NCBI RefSeq assembly: GCF_014698145.1 | Contig: NZ_JACJSM010000031.1 | Location: forward strand, 1 to 57,450 | Length of the DNA: 57,450 bases | From: Oscillatoria sp. FACHB-1406 | GTDB taxonomy: Bacteria > Cyanobacteriota > Cyanobacteriia > Cyanobacteriales > Spirulinaceae | Direction of reading: 5' to 3' | In this document: one piece after another, positions 6,842 to 16,300 of the stretch | How positions within the stretch are numbered: position 1 is the first letter of the stretch | Layout of the letters: every line of letters begins with the position of its first letter | Made by a program: the position numbers and the translations under genes | The notes under the pieces: model-generated | Databases searched by the model: none | Told to the model about the DNA's origin: nothing | What the model saw: the letters and a program-made list of their open reading frames with translations, nothing else

Positions 6842-8383
6842 TCAAACAAAGCGATCCAACTCATCTAGACTGCGGCGGTCTTCAATGAAGTCTCGATATT
6901 CATCAAACATCCTGTCGTGCATGATGCTAGCATCTTCCCATTGTTGCGAAGCACTTTTAACAATTCGCCAAATTTTGTAAATCGTTTCCTCTTTGTTCAA
7001 TCCTTGCTGTTTGTAGCGGATAAATTGCGCGATCGTCTGCAAGCGTTGCGAAGGCGGTCTCGAGGTCGTCGCCGCTTGGAAGCTAGTTGTTTCGGGACGA
7101 GTACGCGCGAACGGCGCGCTATCGGTCGGGCTGAGGGAATCGATCGCGCTCGTATCGGTTCGGGGGGTGCGATCCGCGTCGCGAATCCCTTCGGGCGCGC
7201 GGGGGTAAAGGTCGCGCGGCGGCGAGGAGTGGGAGTGCTTCACCGCACTCGGAATACTTTGCAGTTCCGGAAAAGTTTCCAGTAAAACACGAACCTGCAT
7301 CCATTCTGGCAGATGAATTTCGGATTGTTCGGGCATCCCGTAAATATCTTTGGTCAAACCCCGTAATAACCCGCGTCCCGAGGGCAGGGCGCGACCGGTC
7401 GAACTGCGCTCGGCGAATAAGTGAATTTGAACGAAATAATTTTCGAGCAGGTTTTGGACTTCCTCAGAAACCTGTTGCGGTCGCTCTTGACTGACTAAGA
7501 TTGCAAACTCTTCCTTTTTTAAGGCTTCGGTCGCTGTCGATTTGATTAAGTTAAACGCTTCGGTTCGTTGCGAGGAACAATGGTAAGGATATTGCAAGCA
7601 ATCTTCCCAAATGGTTGTTACCGGGTACTGAGGCGTTTGGGTAAGGCGTTCTTGATAGTCTCGCAAGCGGAGGTCGATCGCGGTGTAATTAAAGTTACTG
7701 CCATACACCGGAAAGCAAGGGGCCCAGGCATTCAGATGTCCTTGAGGATCGTTGACTTCTACTTCGTGCTTGACAAATAGAACCCGCAACAAAGCGATAA
7801 ATTGCGCGAGTTCCGTTTTCCCCGATCGCGGTTCTCCCCCGATTAAGATCGGCGTAGCTTCGAGGAGTTGCAGAACCCAGCTTTGGGGAGAGTGGCGGAG
7901 CTTGTCGAATAACTGTTGTCGGCGTTCTTCAAAACTGCGAGGTTGCAGTTGCGTCGTTCGGGTTTCGAGGATTTCGGTCTCGAGGCTTGCCGACCAACTA
8001 CTGCCTGCGGGCTTCGAGTCAACGGGCGTTTGCGCTGCGATTGAGGGGGGCAAAATCCCGCGCGGCTGAAACTCGACCGACTCCGTTTCCGGCGTTTTTC
8101 CAAATAGCATCCAAATCAAGCCGCCCGTCCCAAAACAGGCAAACATCACCGAAGAGAGGGCAAAAAAGCCACTCCAAGGATGGCGTTTTTCTTTGGCGGG
8201 CAGCACGATCGTGACGTTGCTTTCGTTGGTGTTAAAGGCTTCCTGGATCGAGCGGACGGCTCCCGAGAGGGTTTCTTCATCTTGAACTTTAAACTGAGGA
8301 ATGGCAGCGAAGGCCAAACAAGCTGCAAGGAGATAGCTCCCGACGATCGCGCTCAGCTTAAGGATTGCGGGTTTTGGCATCAT
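6842..8383 (-). CDS. Two-TM P-loop ATPase (VirB4/HerA/FtsK-like, family unassigned)
   Basis: 513 residues from ATG 8383, chosen because GAGGAG lies 7 bases upstream; an in-frame earlier start (8398) would lie deeper in the previous gene. TM segments are near 10-28 and 72-94, with a short loop between them outside the cytoplasm. A cytoplasmic ATPase domain follows with Walker A GEPRSGKT (about 183-190), a Walker B-like TTIWEDCLQY and ILVSQERP before a conserved-looking Asn/Glu-rich helix. A Pro/Ser-rich linker leads to a C-terminal helical domain (QTIAQFIRYKQQGLNKEETI) that may be a winged helix. Membrane-anchored P-loop proteins of this build drive DNA or protein transport. The TraD/VirB4 likeness is an inference from topology and motifs only. 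Overlaps the upstream gene by 26 bases. Confidence 0.75.
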   Translation of the reverse strand: MMPKPAILKLSAIVGSYLLAACLAFAAIPQFKVQDEETLSGAVRSIQEAFNTNESNVTIVLPAKEKRHPWSGFFALSSVMFACFGTGGLIWMLFGKTPETESVEFQPRGILPPSIAAQTPVDSKPAGSSWSASLETEILETRTTQLQPRSFEERRQQLFDKLRHSPQSWVLQLLEATPILIGGEPRSGKTELAQFIALLRVLFVKHEVEVNDPQGHLNAWAPCFPVYGSNFNYTAIDLRLRDYQERLTQTPQYPVTTIWEDCLQYPYHCSSQRTEAFNLIKSTATEALKKEEFAILVSQERPQQVSEEVQNLLENYFVQIHLFAERSSTGRALPSGRGLLRGLTKDIYGMPEQSEIHLPEWMQVRVLLETFPELQSIPSAVKHSHSSPPRDLYPRAPEGIRDADRTPRTDTSAIDSLSPTDSAPFARTRPETTSFQAATTSRPPSQRLQTIAQFIRYKQQGLNKEETIYKIWRIVKSASQQWEDASIMHDRMFDEYRDFIEDRRSLDELDRFV

Positions 8384-9125
8384 GGGGTTTCTCCTCAACT
8401 TCTACGCGATACTCGTAGCGATCGCCTAAACTTTTCAAGGCTTTTTCATTAATCCCCTCGCTGGTGTAGTAAAGGGCTAAATCTGACTCGAATTTTTCGG
8501 GGATACGCTTGATCAATGCGTCAATCGGAGCAACGGACGACTCCGGGGAACCTATCCGAGCTTCAGAGAGCGCGAGGTATTGGATCATGGCCCCGGCTAG
8601 AGCGGCGTTACGTTGGTTTTCCGGCAGCGTGAAGCTTTTTTCCATATCCTTGGAGAGCAATCGCGCAAAGCCTCGCAAGCAGACCTGTTGGGGGCGACCG
8701 TAGCATTCAAGCACTTTCGGATTGGTCATGAATTCCGAGGCTTTGCTGCGGTAGCGCAGCGCTTCATCGCCCTGAACTGTTTTCAAGACATATTCCAACC
8801 AGAGTTTCATCTGGGCGTAACAGTCCATAATCGTGCGGCCCGTTTCGGGGGCGCAGTAGTTAAGGTCGGTCAGCCAGTTGGGGTCGCGCTGGGTTACTTG
8901 AGGGCGTTTTAAGGTTAGCGTTAAGTCTTGAGGTTTGTCTTGCTGAAACACGGCCCAGGCTACGAGCATCGAACCGCCGAGCGCTGTTCCGCCGACGGTT
9001 AGGCAGAGAGCGGTCTTCCAGATGAGCGGGTTGATTTTCATAAACGGCCAGAAGCTTTGCTTGGGAATGACTGCCGATTGCTCTTGCTGCTGCTGTAGGT
9101 GCATCTGTATTAAGGGACTCCGCAC
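8358..9125 (-). CDS. Single-pass membrane protein with four-cysteine periplasmic domain
   Basis: 255 residues from GTG 9125 (ATG 9104 possible). One TM segment (about 36-60, TALCLTVGGTALGGSMLVAW) is followed by an about 190-residue soluble part. That part has cysteines in NYCAPETG, MDCYAQ, LECYGR and VCLRGF, spaced so that two disulfides are plausible if it faces the periplasm. The remainder is helical. It overlaps the ATPase gene by 26 bases, so the two are translated together and probably interact. Family not recognised. Confidence 0.7.
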   Translation of the reverse strand: MRSPLIQMHLQQQQEQSAVIPKQSFWPFMKINPLIWKTALCLTVGGTALGGSMLVAWAVFQQDKPQDLTLTLKRPQVTQRDPNWLTDLNYCAPETGRTIMDCYAQMKLWLEYVLKTVQGDEALRYRSKASEFMTNPKVLECYGRPQQVCLRGFARLLSKDMEKSFTLPENQRNAALAGAMIQYLALSEARIGSPESSVAPIDALIKRIPEKFESDLALYYTSEGINEKALKSLGDRYEYRVEVEEKPHDAKTRNP

Positions 9126-9149
9126 GAATTAACCACGATCTATTGCGCC

Positions 9150-9626
9150 TTACGAATTGGGACTCCAGCAGCCCTCGGCGATTTGCGCGCCGATCGCGAG
9201 CAGCAGTCGCTCGAGGTCTTGTAGCGAAAACTCGATACAGGCGGCGAGCGCTTCGTAAATGGCCGGATCGTCGAGGCGTAAGTCGCTGTTGGTTTGTTCG
9301 ATCGCCTCGGCCATCAAGTCTTCGGGGCGTTCTGCCGCCAGCCATTGACTCCAAAAGACGTACAGCGACAGCGCCGCGCGAAACGTATATTTGGAGTATT
9401 TTTCCATCCGTTCCCAATGCGGACCGTATTCCTGCTCGAGGGTTTGGGTGAAACGACAATCGAGAATCGAGCGGACGGCTGGCATTGAATGAGCCGCCAC
9501 TTCCGCTGACGCTGGCGGGGGCAAAGGCGAGTCGGCTTCGGGGAATGGTTCGGCTTGCCAAGATGCCGCTTGCTGTTTGTAGTCGAGAGAGGTCATGGAC
9601 GGTTGAGTTCGAGCGCGCGATCGCAT
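9150..9626 (-). CDS. Soluble helical protein, first gene of the envelope cluster
   Basis: 158 residues from ATG 9626; ATG 9596 (MTSLDYKQQ) gives 148. No signal or TM segment. A Pro-rich N-terminal third is followed by a helical region rich in Trp, Tyr and Leu (TLEQEYGPHWERMEKYSKY, SLYVFWSQWLAAERPED, IEFSLQDLERLLLAIGAQI). It lies 24 bases upstream of the four-cysteine membrane protein and begins the block. It could be the cytoplasmic partner of the ATPase. Family not recognised. Confidence 0.65.
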   Translation of the reverse strand: MRSRARTQPSMTSLDYKQQAASWQAEPFPEADSPLPPPASAEVAAHSMPAVRSILDCRFTQTLEQEYGPHWERMEKYSKYTFRAALSLYVFWSQWLAAERPEDLMAEAIEQTNSDLRLDDPAIYEALAACIEFSLQDLERLLLAIGAQIAEGCWSPNS

Positions 9627-10509
9627 TTTTTTTGCTCTAGACTTTAATCGTAAATAGTAACTTGTAAATTTATTCGCTAAGGATTAGCGAGTCTTTCTTT
9701 GACGCTTTTGTTTTCCGAGTCGATGCGATCGCTCGGATCTCTCAGAAATTATAATTCCTCAGCGTACCACGTCGATACTCTAGATGGGAGGCCGGAGTCA
9801 AGAGCTTGGGGAATTTGTAACATCGCTTTTCCGACCGCACTCTTGGCGCTGCGGCGGCGCTTTGGGCAACTCCAGTAACTCTGGTTTTACGACGGGGGGG
9901 TTCTCATCTTTGGCGAGTTCGCATTAGCGCGATTTATCGGGTGCAACTTAAGTATTTCTCTGCTCGAAGTAAATTGAAGTAGTGAGAGAGAAGATTGGGA
10001 GATCGATTCGGTTAATTCAGAGGGAGAAAATCGAAAAGGGAAGGAGAGATCGCTTCTCGATTACTTTAACCGGAAAATTTACTGTAGCAAGGCGCACATC
10101 TGGAGATATTGAAGCGAAAAGATGCGATCGAGAACTCGAAAAAAAGCCTCTGGCTGATTCAAAATTAAAAATTAAAAATCAAAAATGAAGAAACCTAGAT
10201 ATATTAGGGGTTTCAGCCTCAAGATATATCGTCCGAACTCGGAGAATTGGTTTTAGCCCCCCGAGTTTCGCCGCCTTGGAATACAAATTTGTCGATCGCG
10301 GCGAACCCGATAGATTAAAGCGACCCGATTGGGGGCTTGCTCAATAACGCTGAGAACTGAGTCAGCAAGAAGTACAGGCGGCTTGATGGCAATGTCATCG
10401 AGAGTCAAACTCTACGCCGACTCAGACTCAAAGATCGGGGAAGTCATGAGGAAAACCTTTCAATCGATGGCTACCTCAACCTTGTCAATTGTCAATTATC
10501 CAGCAGACC
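9627..10509. other. Long intergenic region upstream of the envelope cluster
   Basis: 883 bases with no ORF that I trust. It should hold the promoter of the minus-strand cluster near 9630-9760 and the 3' end of the guaB3 transcript near 10500. Visible structure: a dyad AACTCGG/CCGAGTT near 10233-10265; a dyad CTTGCTCA/TGAGTCAGCAAG near 10337-10368; an A-rich tract of AAAATTAAAAATT type near 10160-10186; and a 22-base tract (10480-10501) that recurs inverted at 45601-45622. No tRNA or riboswitch recognised. Confidence 0.5.
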
Positions 10510-11673
10510 TTATTTACCCATCCCTAACTGTTGGGCTTTCTGATAGACTTTTCCTTCCGTCAGCAGCGAGGGCGCGATCGCGACTTCAACCTGCTGCATC
10601 TCCTTAATGTCCTTCGCCCCTAACGTCCCCATGCTCGTCGTCAGCGCCCCTAAAAGATTGTGAGTGCCATCGTCGAGGCGGGCGGGGCCGACTAAAATTT
10701 CGGCTAAGGTTCCCGTCGTTCCGACATTAATCCGCGTCCCGCGCGGCAAAACCGGACTCGGCGTAGCCATGCCCCAATGGTAGCCCCGACCGGGCGCTTC
10801 TGCTGAGCGAGCGATCGGCGAACCAATCATCACCGCATCCGCACCGCAGGCAATACACTTACAAATATCGCCCCCCGTCACGATGCCGCCATCGGCTAAA
10901 ACCGGCACGTAACGACCCGTTTCCCGTTCGTAATCGTCGCGAGCCGCCGCGCAGTCAGCCACAGCAGTCGCCTGCGGCACGCCAACGCCCAACACCCCGC
11001 GAGAGGTACAAGCCGCCCCAGGACCGATGCCCACCATCACCGCCGCCGCTCCTGCTTTCATTAGGTTGAGCGCTACTTCGTAAGTCACGCAGTTACCCAA
11101 AGCGACCGGAATCGGCATTTCTTTGCAAAATTGAACCAAATCCAGCGGCGCGACGCTCTCGGGAGCGAGGTGAGCGGTTGAAACGACGGTTGCTTGAATA
11201 AAGAGTAAATCTGCCTTTGCCTCGGCAACCGTTGCCCCAAACTTAACCGCCCCGGCTGGAGTCAAGCTGACTGCCGCAATTCCGCCGCCCGCCTTGATTT
11301 CTTCGATGCGCTGTCGAATCAGTTCCGGTTGAATCGGTTTGGCGTAGAGTTCCTGCATCAACTCGACAAACTCGGTTTTCCCGACAGCCGCGATGCGCTC
11401 GAGGATAGGCTGAGTATCTTCATAGCGCGTTTGAATGCCTTCCAGATTCAAGACTCCCAGCGCGCCCAACTCCGACAGTAAAATCGCCATGCGAACGTCT
11501 ACTACCCCATCCATCGCACTAGCAACAATCGGAATTTGACGTTCGATGTTGCCAATCGAGAAGCGAGTATCGGCGAGACTGGGATCGAGGGTTCGCTGTC
11601 CGGGGATTAAAGCGATTTCATCAAAGCCGTAAGCGCGTCTTGCGGTTTTTCCGCGACCAATTTGAATATCCAC
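10510..11673 (-). CDS. guaB3: GuaB3-type IMPDH/GMPR-family oxidoreductase
   Basis: 387 residues, a TIM barrel without the CBS domains of true IMP dehydrogenase. The active-site loop is [15 protein letters not shown] (Cys near 222), and the phosphate-binding GG motifs ([11 protein letters not shown]) and DAVMIGSP follow. Length and sequence match the GuaB3 family of cyanobacteria and actinobacteria, which annotation pipelines often call IMP dehydrogenase. As I recall it, cyanobacterial GuaB3 has been reported to reduce XMP to IMP rather than oxidise IMP. Cytoplasmic purine interconversion. It appears monocistronic, on the same strand as the envelope cluster but about 880 bases away from it. 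Confidence 0.9.
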   Translation of the reverse strand: MDIQIGRGKTARRAYGFDEIALIPGQRTLDPSLADTRFSIGNIERQIPIVASAMDGVVDVRMAILLSELGALGVLNLEGIQTRYEDTQPILERIAAVGKTEFVELMQELYAKPIQPELIRQRIEEIKAGGGIAAVSLTPAGAVKFGATVAEAKADLLFIQATVVSTAHLAPESVAPLDLVQFCKEMPIPVALGNCVTYEVALNLMKAGAAAVMVGIGPGAACTSRGVLGVGVPQATAVADCAAARDDYERETGRYVPVLADGGIVTGGDICKCIACGADAVMIGSPIARSAEAPGRGYHWGMATPSPVLPRGTRINVGTTGTLAEILVGPARLDDGTHNLLGALTTSMGTLGAKDIKEMQQVEVAIAPSLLTEGKVYQKAQQLGMGK

Positions 11674-11941
11674 GTTTTTCGTTTCCCAAAGCTATTAGCT
11701 TAGGCTAGCAAATTTTGCTAATCCGTGGAATGGTTGAAACTCCTATCGTTGCGGGGACTGCTCGTTTTGCTTCGATCGCTCGCTTGGCTTCGGCAGAAGG
11801 AGCGGGGCAGTCGGTGGAGCCAGGAATCTGCGAAGAAAACGCGATCGCATCCCGGCTGGTTAGAAGTTATTTAGCCATAAGTTCATCGGGAATTAACACG
11901 GGATTACGGCTTTTCTGAATTCTTTCAGAGCCGCCCAGACT

Positions 11942-12043
11942 TATACCAATTCCCAATCGCGATGCACTAAATTTTTTGCTGTAGGGGCATAACATTGTTA
12001 TGCCCTCTTCGGAAATCGGGCAAAATCAATGAGAATCGGTATT
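11942..12043. repeat. MITE-like element, family A, copy 1
   Basis: 102 bases. The ends are imperfect inverted repeats (TATACCAATTC at the left; GAATCGGTATTA at the right). The core contains a hairpin (GGGGCATAACA/TGTTATGCCC). A second copy lies at 13109-13209 with the same ends and shared internal blocks (GATGCACTAAATTTT, TGCCCTCTTCGG, GCAAAATCAATGAGAAT). The TA-rich ends resemble IS630/Tc1-related cyanobacterial MITEs; the assignment is an inference. Confidence 0.75.
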
Positions 12044-12206
12044 AGATTTTGTTCTGCCTTAATAACTCTTTGTATAGAAAGAAAACTTTAATTCAACTTG
12101 ACTTTTGTAACATTTTTTGTTTGTGTTAGATACACCGCACGGGCGAATACCATTCGCCCCTACCAATCTAATTTAATTTTTTGCACCTCATCCATTTGAA
12201 CAACGC

Positions 12207-12315
12207 TATATAGCAGTTTTCACGTGAGTGAGGTACACCCAACGGGCGCAAGCCTTGCGCCCCTACCGATTTGATTTTGGAATCCGTACCTCACGCTTAT
12301 GAAAAACGCTATATA
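12207..12315. repeat. MITE-like element, family B, copy 1
   Basis: 109 bases with about 30-base imperfect inverted termini (TATATAGCAGTTTTCACGTG at the left; GAAAAACGCTATATA at the right, plus GAGGTAC/GTACCTC). A nested hairpin GGGCGCAAG/CTTGCGCCC lies inside. Copy 2 is at 54313-54466 with different interior length. Confidence 0.8.
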
Positions 12316-12356
12316 AACAAAAAAACGAGCGTTACTGAGTAACGGCGAGCGCTGTA

Positions 12357-13034
12357 TTAACTGTTTGCTGCTGCTTCACGGATCGCTTCTAACACGACTT
12401 GTGGATGCGAAATCATGGGACAATGGCTAGAGGCTACCGTAGTAGTTTTTGCTCCCATGCGCTCGGATAATTCGCGCTGCAATTCCGGAGGAACGGATCG
12501 ATCTTCAGTGGCTAAAATATACCAGCTTGGTTTATTTTTCCAAGCGGGAGAACTCGATTTGGCAACGGTTAGAGCGGCTGCGGGTGGGGTTTGGGTAACA
12601 TAAATAAGGGCTTGTCTTTCTTCTGAGATGCCATTAGCAAAAACTTCTTTAACTCCTTCTTTAGAAATCCAAACAAATCCATTTTCCTCTTGGAAATGGG
12701 GTGAGGGGGAGCCATATTTACTCATTAAGTCCATCATTGATTCTCCCGTATCGGGTGCGAGGGCTGCGAGATAAACTAAGCCTGCAACTCGTTCGTCATT
12801 GCCAACTTCAGTAATGACAAATCCGCCCCACGAATGACCGACTAAAATACATTTTCCCTCAATTCTGTCTAAGGCGCGTTTCGTTGTTGCAACATCATCT
12901 GCTAAGGAAGTGAGGGGATTTTGAACGGTAATGACGTTATATCCTTCTGCTAAAAGGGCTGGAATTACGTCTTGATAACAAGTACCGTCCGCCCAAAAAC
13001 CATGAACGAGGAGGATGTTTTTAATGGGTTCCAT
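12357..13034 (-). CDS. Alpha/beta hydrolase (EstC/PldB-like)
   Basis: 225 residues from ATG 13034; a TTG four codons earlier is possible. The oxyanion region is LLVHGFWADGTCY, the nucleophile elbow GHSWGG (Ser about 80), the acid in ATEDRSVPPE (Asp about 180) and the base in SSHCPMISHP (His about 204). Size and motifs match small alpha/beta hydrolases annotated as esterase or salicylate-esterase-like in many bacteria. The substrate cannot be read from sequence. Cytoplasmic, with no signal peptide. Family A MITEs flank it on both sides and family B lies immediately downstream, so it sits in a repeat-rich pocket and may have been carried or exposed to rearrangement. Confidence 0.85.
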   Translation of the reverse strand: MEPIKNILLVHGFWADGTCYQDVIPALLAEGYNVITVQNPLTSLADDVATTKRALDRIEGKCILVGHSWGGFVITEVGNDERVAGLVYLAALAPDTGESMMDLMSKYGSPSPHFQEENGFVWISKEGVKEVFANGISEERQALIYVTQTPPAAALTVAKSSSPAWKNKPSWYILATEDRSVPPELQRELSERMGAKTTTVASSHCPMISHPQVVLEAIREAAANS

Positions 13035-13108
13035 TATTCTTGACAATATACTAGAGTTAGCTAAGCTGCTGTTAGTGGAAAGTAGGTTAATTGGCGAAGA
13101 TGGTGTGT

Positions 13109-13209
13109 TATACCAGTTTTCAGTCTTGATGCACTAAATTTTATCGGTAGGGGCAGCCACAATGTTATGCCCTCTTCGGGAATCGTGCAAAATCAATGAG
13201 AATTGGTAT
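13109..13209. repeat. MITE-like element, family A, copy 2
   Basis: 101 bases. It begins TATACCAGTTTTC and ends GAGAATTGGTAT. The internal blocks are shared with the copy at 11942-12043, in the same orientation. Together the two copies bracket the hydrolase gene. Confidence 0.75.
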
Positions 13210-13246
13210 GAAAGCGGTGCGTTACGGCGCGCCAAGAATTTAATTT

Positions 13247-13351
13247 CTTTTTACGAAATTTAGCTTGCGCCTAACGCACCCTACGGGGGAGGTTAATGCC
13301 AAAAAATCAATCTCTTTTTGCGAAATTTAGCTTGCACCTAACGCACCCTAC
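13247..13351. repeat. Direct repeat pair, 38 bases, plus inverted end
   Basis: 13247-13284 and 13314-13351 are the same 38 bases with two differences; both end CTAACGCACCCTAC. The reverse complement of the tail (GGTGCGTTACGGCGC) appears at 13216-13230, so the first copy also closes an inverted repeat. Common cyanobacterial intergenic repeat type; it lies 28 bases past the end of the helicase gene. Confidence 0.7.
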
Positions 13352-13379
13352 CCGAAAGTCTTTCTATCAGACTAGCACT

Positions 13380-16300
13380 TTAGGAAAAAGCGATCGCGAT
13401 CGCTTTTTCTAGCCCCCGCACTCGTAGCATCAGACGCGGTGCAGAACCGTTGTAGAGTACAACCCCCTTATATCCACCCTTCAAATCTTGGAAATTAAGG
13501 CGTTCTCCGCCCTGACTGCGAATTGCCATTGCACCAAGGCTAATTTGCTGCAAGGGAATGTCGAGACGCAAGTATTGTTCGCTGCGGGTATCTACAATCG
13601 AGACTTGTTGCGTTTGCAGGGAAATTTCTATTTTTAAATGCTGCCACTGAAAGCGGCAAATTTTTGTCCCTTCCCAAGTGATGGGAAAATCCGGAGGCAA
13701 ACCAGAAATTGTGGGGGCAGTTCTCGCCTTAACTTCGCGAACGGAAGCGATAGGGAGAGTGAGGGGAAGGAGATCGCAATTAATCCCCCATTGTTGAGAT
13801 TTGGCGCGAATTTCGACTTCAATGCGTTCGACGCGCGCGAGGTGTCCGAGTTTGCGGAAGTGGGCTGCTTGGCGGGTTTTAGTCGCTAACCAGCGTTGAC
13901 GCGCAATGGGGGAAGTCTTGAGGTAGCGTTCGTAAAATTCCAGGGTTTCGATTAGGGAACCAATTTTCTCGAGGGCAATCCCGACGTGCTGCATGGAAAG
14001 GTGTTGCGTCCAGTTGTCGGTGAGGATGTGTCGAACGATGAAGCGCGCGAGTAGTTGGCGGCGATCGCGGTCTAATCTATTCGAGGTTAAGGGAGAACGG
14101 GCGATCGCGGCAACAAGCCAATATTTTAAGCCTATTGCGTCGGCTTCCGGACTCAGTAATACGGGGAGATATTTTTCTATCGCTGCGGTTGCTTCTTCCC
14201 AATGCTGTTGTTGCAGCGTGTAGTTGAGATAGTATTTTAAAACTTTTTGTTGTTTCCGAGGAAAGGCGCGATCGAAACAACTTTTAACAGCCGCTAAGTC
14301 GTCCAAGTCACTGTAGGCAACTAAGGCTTCAAAGTATCGTTCTTTTATTTTTAAGGCGGGCGCAATTGCTCTCATCCATTCCACCGCGCGCGGGCGATTT
14401 TTTCGCTGCCACAGCATCAAAATTGCATCGTGCTGCTGGGCGCTTAGGAGATAGTTTAAACCATCGTTTAACCCCAGAATTTTCGCTTTAATGAGATGGT
14501 ACTCTAGCTTTTGAGTGGTTTTAGCGGCTTCCCAAGCTTTCAGGGCGCGATCGTAATCTTTTGCTAAATAAAAACAATCGCCGACAATTTCTCTTTCGCT
14601 CCCTTCTTTCTCCGCCGTCAAACGATCGAGTAGTTCGCCCCAAGATTGCCATTGCTCGATAGGAATCGATCGCGCTTCGGGCTGGTGGATCAGTGCTTTA
14701 ATTTGGCGAATAAAGCTCGCGATCGCGGCTTGCCATTGCGGTGAAAAATGGCGTTCTTCTCGTTGCTTTGCTTCTCCTTCAAGAAATAAGCTAAAATGTT
14801 TGAGACTTTGAAAATTGGCTTGCGGATGCGCCAGAAAGCGAGCCACTGCTAATTGGAATTTATCGGGGATAAAAGCGGCATTTTTGCCAAACTGTTCTTC
14901 AATCGCGAGTGCATCCCGCCAGTACATTCCGCTCCAAAAACAAATCCACGCCTGTTGCAGTTCTCCTTGTTTGACAAACTGCCATCCTGCCTCGAAAAAA
15001 TTCCCCTCAAATTCTAGGGCAAAAGCTTCGCATAAGGCGGCGAGCTTTTCTTCTTTTAAGCGAAGATAAGCCCCTTGCGCGCGGCGGAGCAATTCGGGAT
15101 TTTTGGTTTCTAATCCTTGCTCTAAAAAGGTTTGGGCGATTGTGGGAAAGTCGTCTGTTTTTAACAATTCTAACCCATCGCTTAATGAGATTGGGTGTAG
15201 TTTTCCATGCCAGCGATCGCGATTTTTTTTTACGGGTTTTCTTTGCAAAAATGTATCGATGCAGGCTTCATCGCTTGCCCAACGCCATAACTGGTTATCT
15301 CCCGTTTCAGTATCGATAATAAATAAGCGTTCTGTCGCTCGACTCGTGGCGACGTAAAGTTTATTAAGAAAGTATTTTTGAGCTTCGATTGTCTGTTCGT
15401 TTCTTTCCCAGAGATGCGGCGGACAAGCTTCTCCGAATTTGTAAAGAATGACTTGTTTGAATTCTAACCCTTTAGCAGCGGTAGCGCTTAAGACATTCCA
15501 AGGACAGCGATCGCCTTGGGCTTCAGTTAAGAGTTCGCATAAAATTTCATCGCGGCGCGCATAATCGATTTCTCCTCCTTCATCGCAGGGTATAATGATA
15601 ATGGCATCCGGCAAGGTATACTTTAAGGTTTCTGCGGTTAAATTGACTCCTAAAATTAATTTTTGCGGTTTAAAAATGCCGAGTTTCCGGGATTGCTGCG
15701 GTTGAATATCGGGTAGATCGAATAGAACGCTGCGCCAAAGTTGAATGAGATTGTTAACGCCAACAATTGCCGGGATCGAGCGATAGTTATATTCTAATTC
15801 CGTAAAATTCATTTCGAGATTTAATTGTCCCGTCGGCGATAAAGCCGCGATCGCTTCGTTATAAAAGGCGGCTTTTAAGCTTTCCCAGCGAAAGCCCGTT
15901 GGATTTAAAGTTTGCAGGGGATCTCCGGCAAAGACAAAGGGCAGGCATTGAACGTATTGGCGTTCGAGATCGTACTGAGAAAAAGCAGAGAGACGCATAA
16001 TTAAACGCAATTCTAAGGGCGTAAAATCTTGCGCTTCATCGCAAAAAATTGCGGTATAATCGGGACGATAGCATTTCAGTTTCAAGACGGTTCTAATTAA
16101 GTCTTGGTCGTCCCAAAGATTGCGTTTTTGGCAATAGTCTTTATACCAAGGCCATGCGGACTGATAAATGCTTTTAAATTCGGCTTCCGATATCGTTCGT
16201 TCTTTTTTCGGAATTTCGGCGTAATCTTCGAGTTCTAAGTAAGCCTCTCGTTCGTCGAAATGATACCCTTTAATAAAGGTACGAATTGCTTGCCAGCAGC

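Larger units (their letters stand above)
11674..12356. other. Repeat-filled intergenic region
   Basis: 683 bases between the guaB3 start and the end of the hydrolase gene, which reads towards guaB3. It holds two MITE-like elements (11942-12043 and 12207-12315) plus, at about 12133-12169, a hairpin core GGGCGAATACC/ATTCGCCC followed by CCTACC. The guaB3 promoter must lie in 11674-11800. No ORF supported. Confidence 0.6.

Noticed and set aside
9982-10188. 68-residue plus-strand frame in the long intergenic region
   Set aside because: Basic, low-complexity product with no recognisable motif; ends in an A-rich tract.
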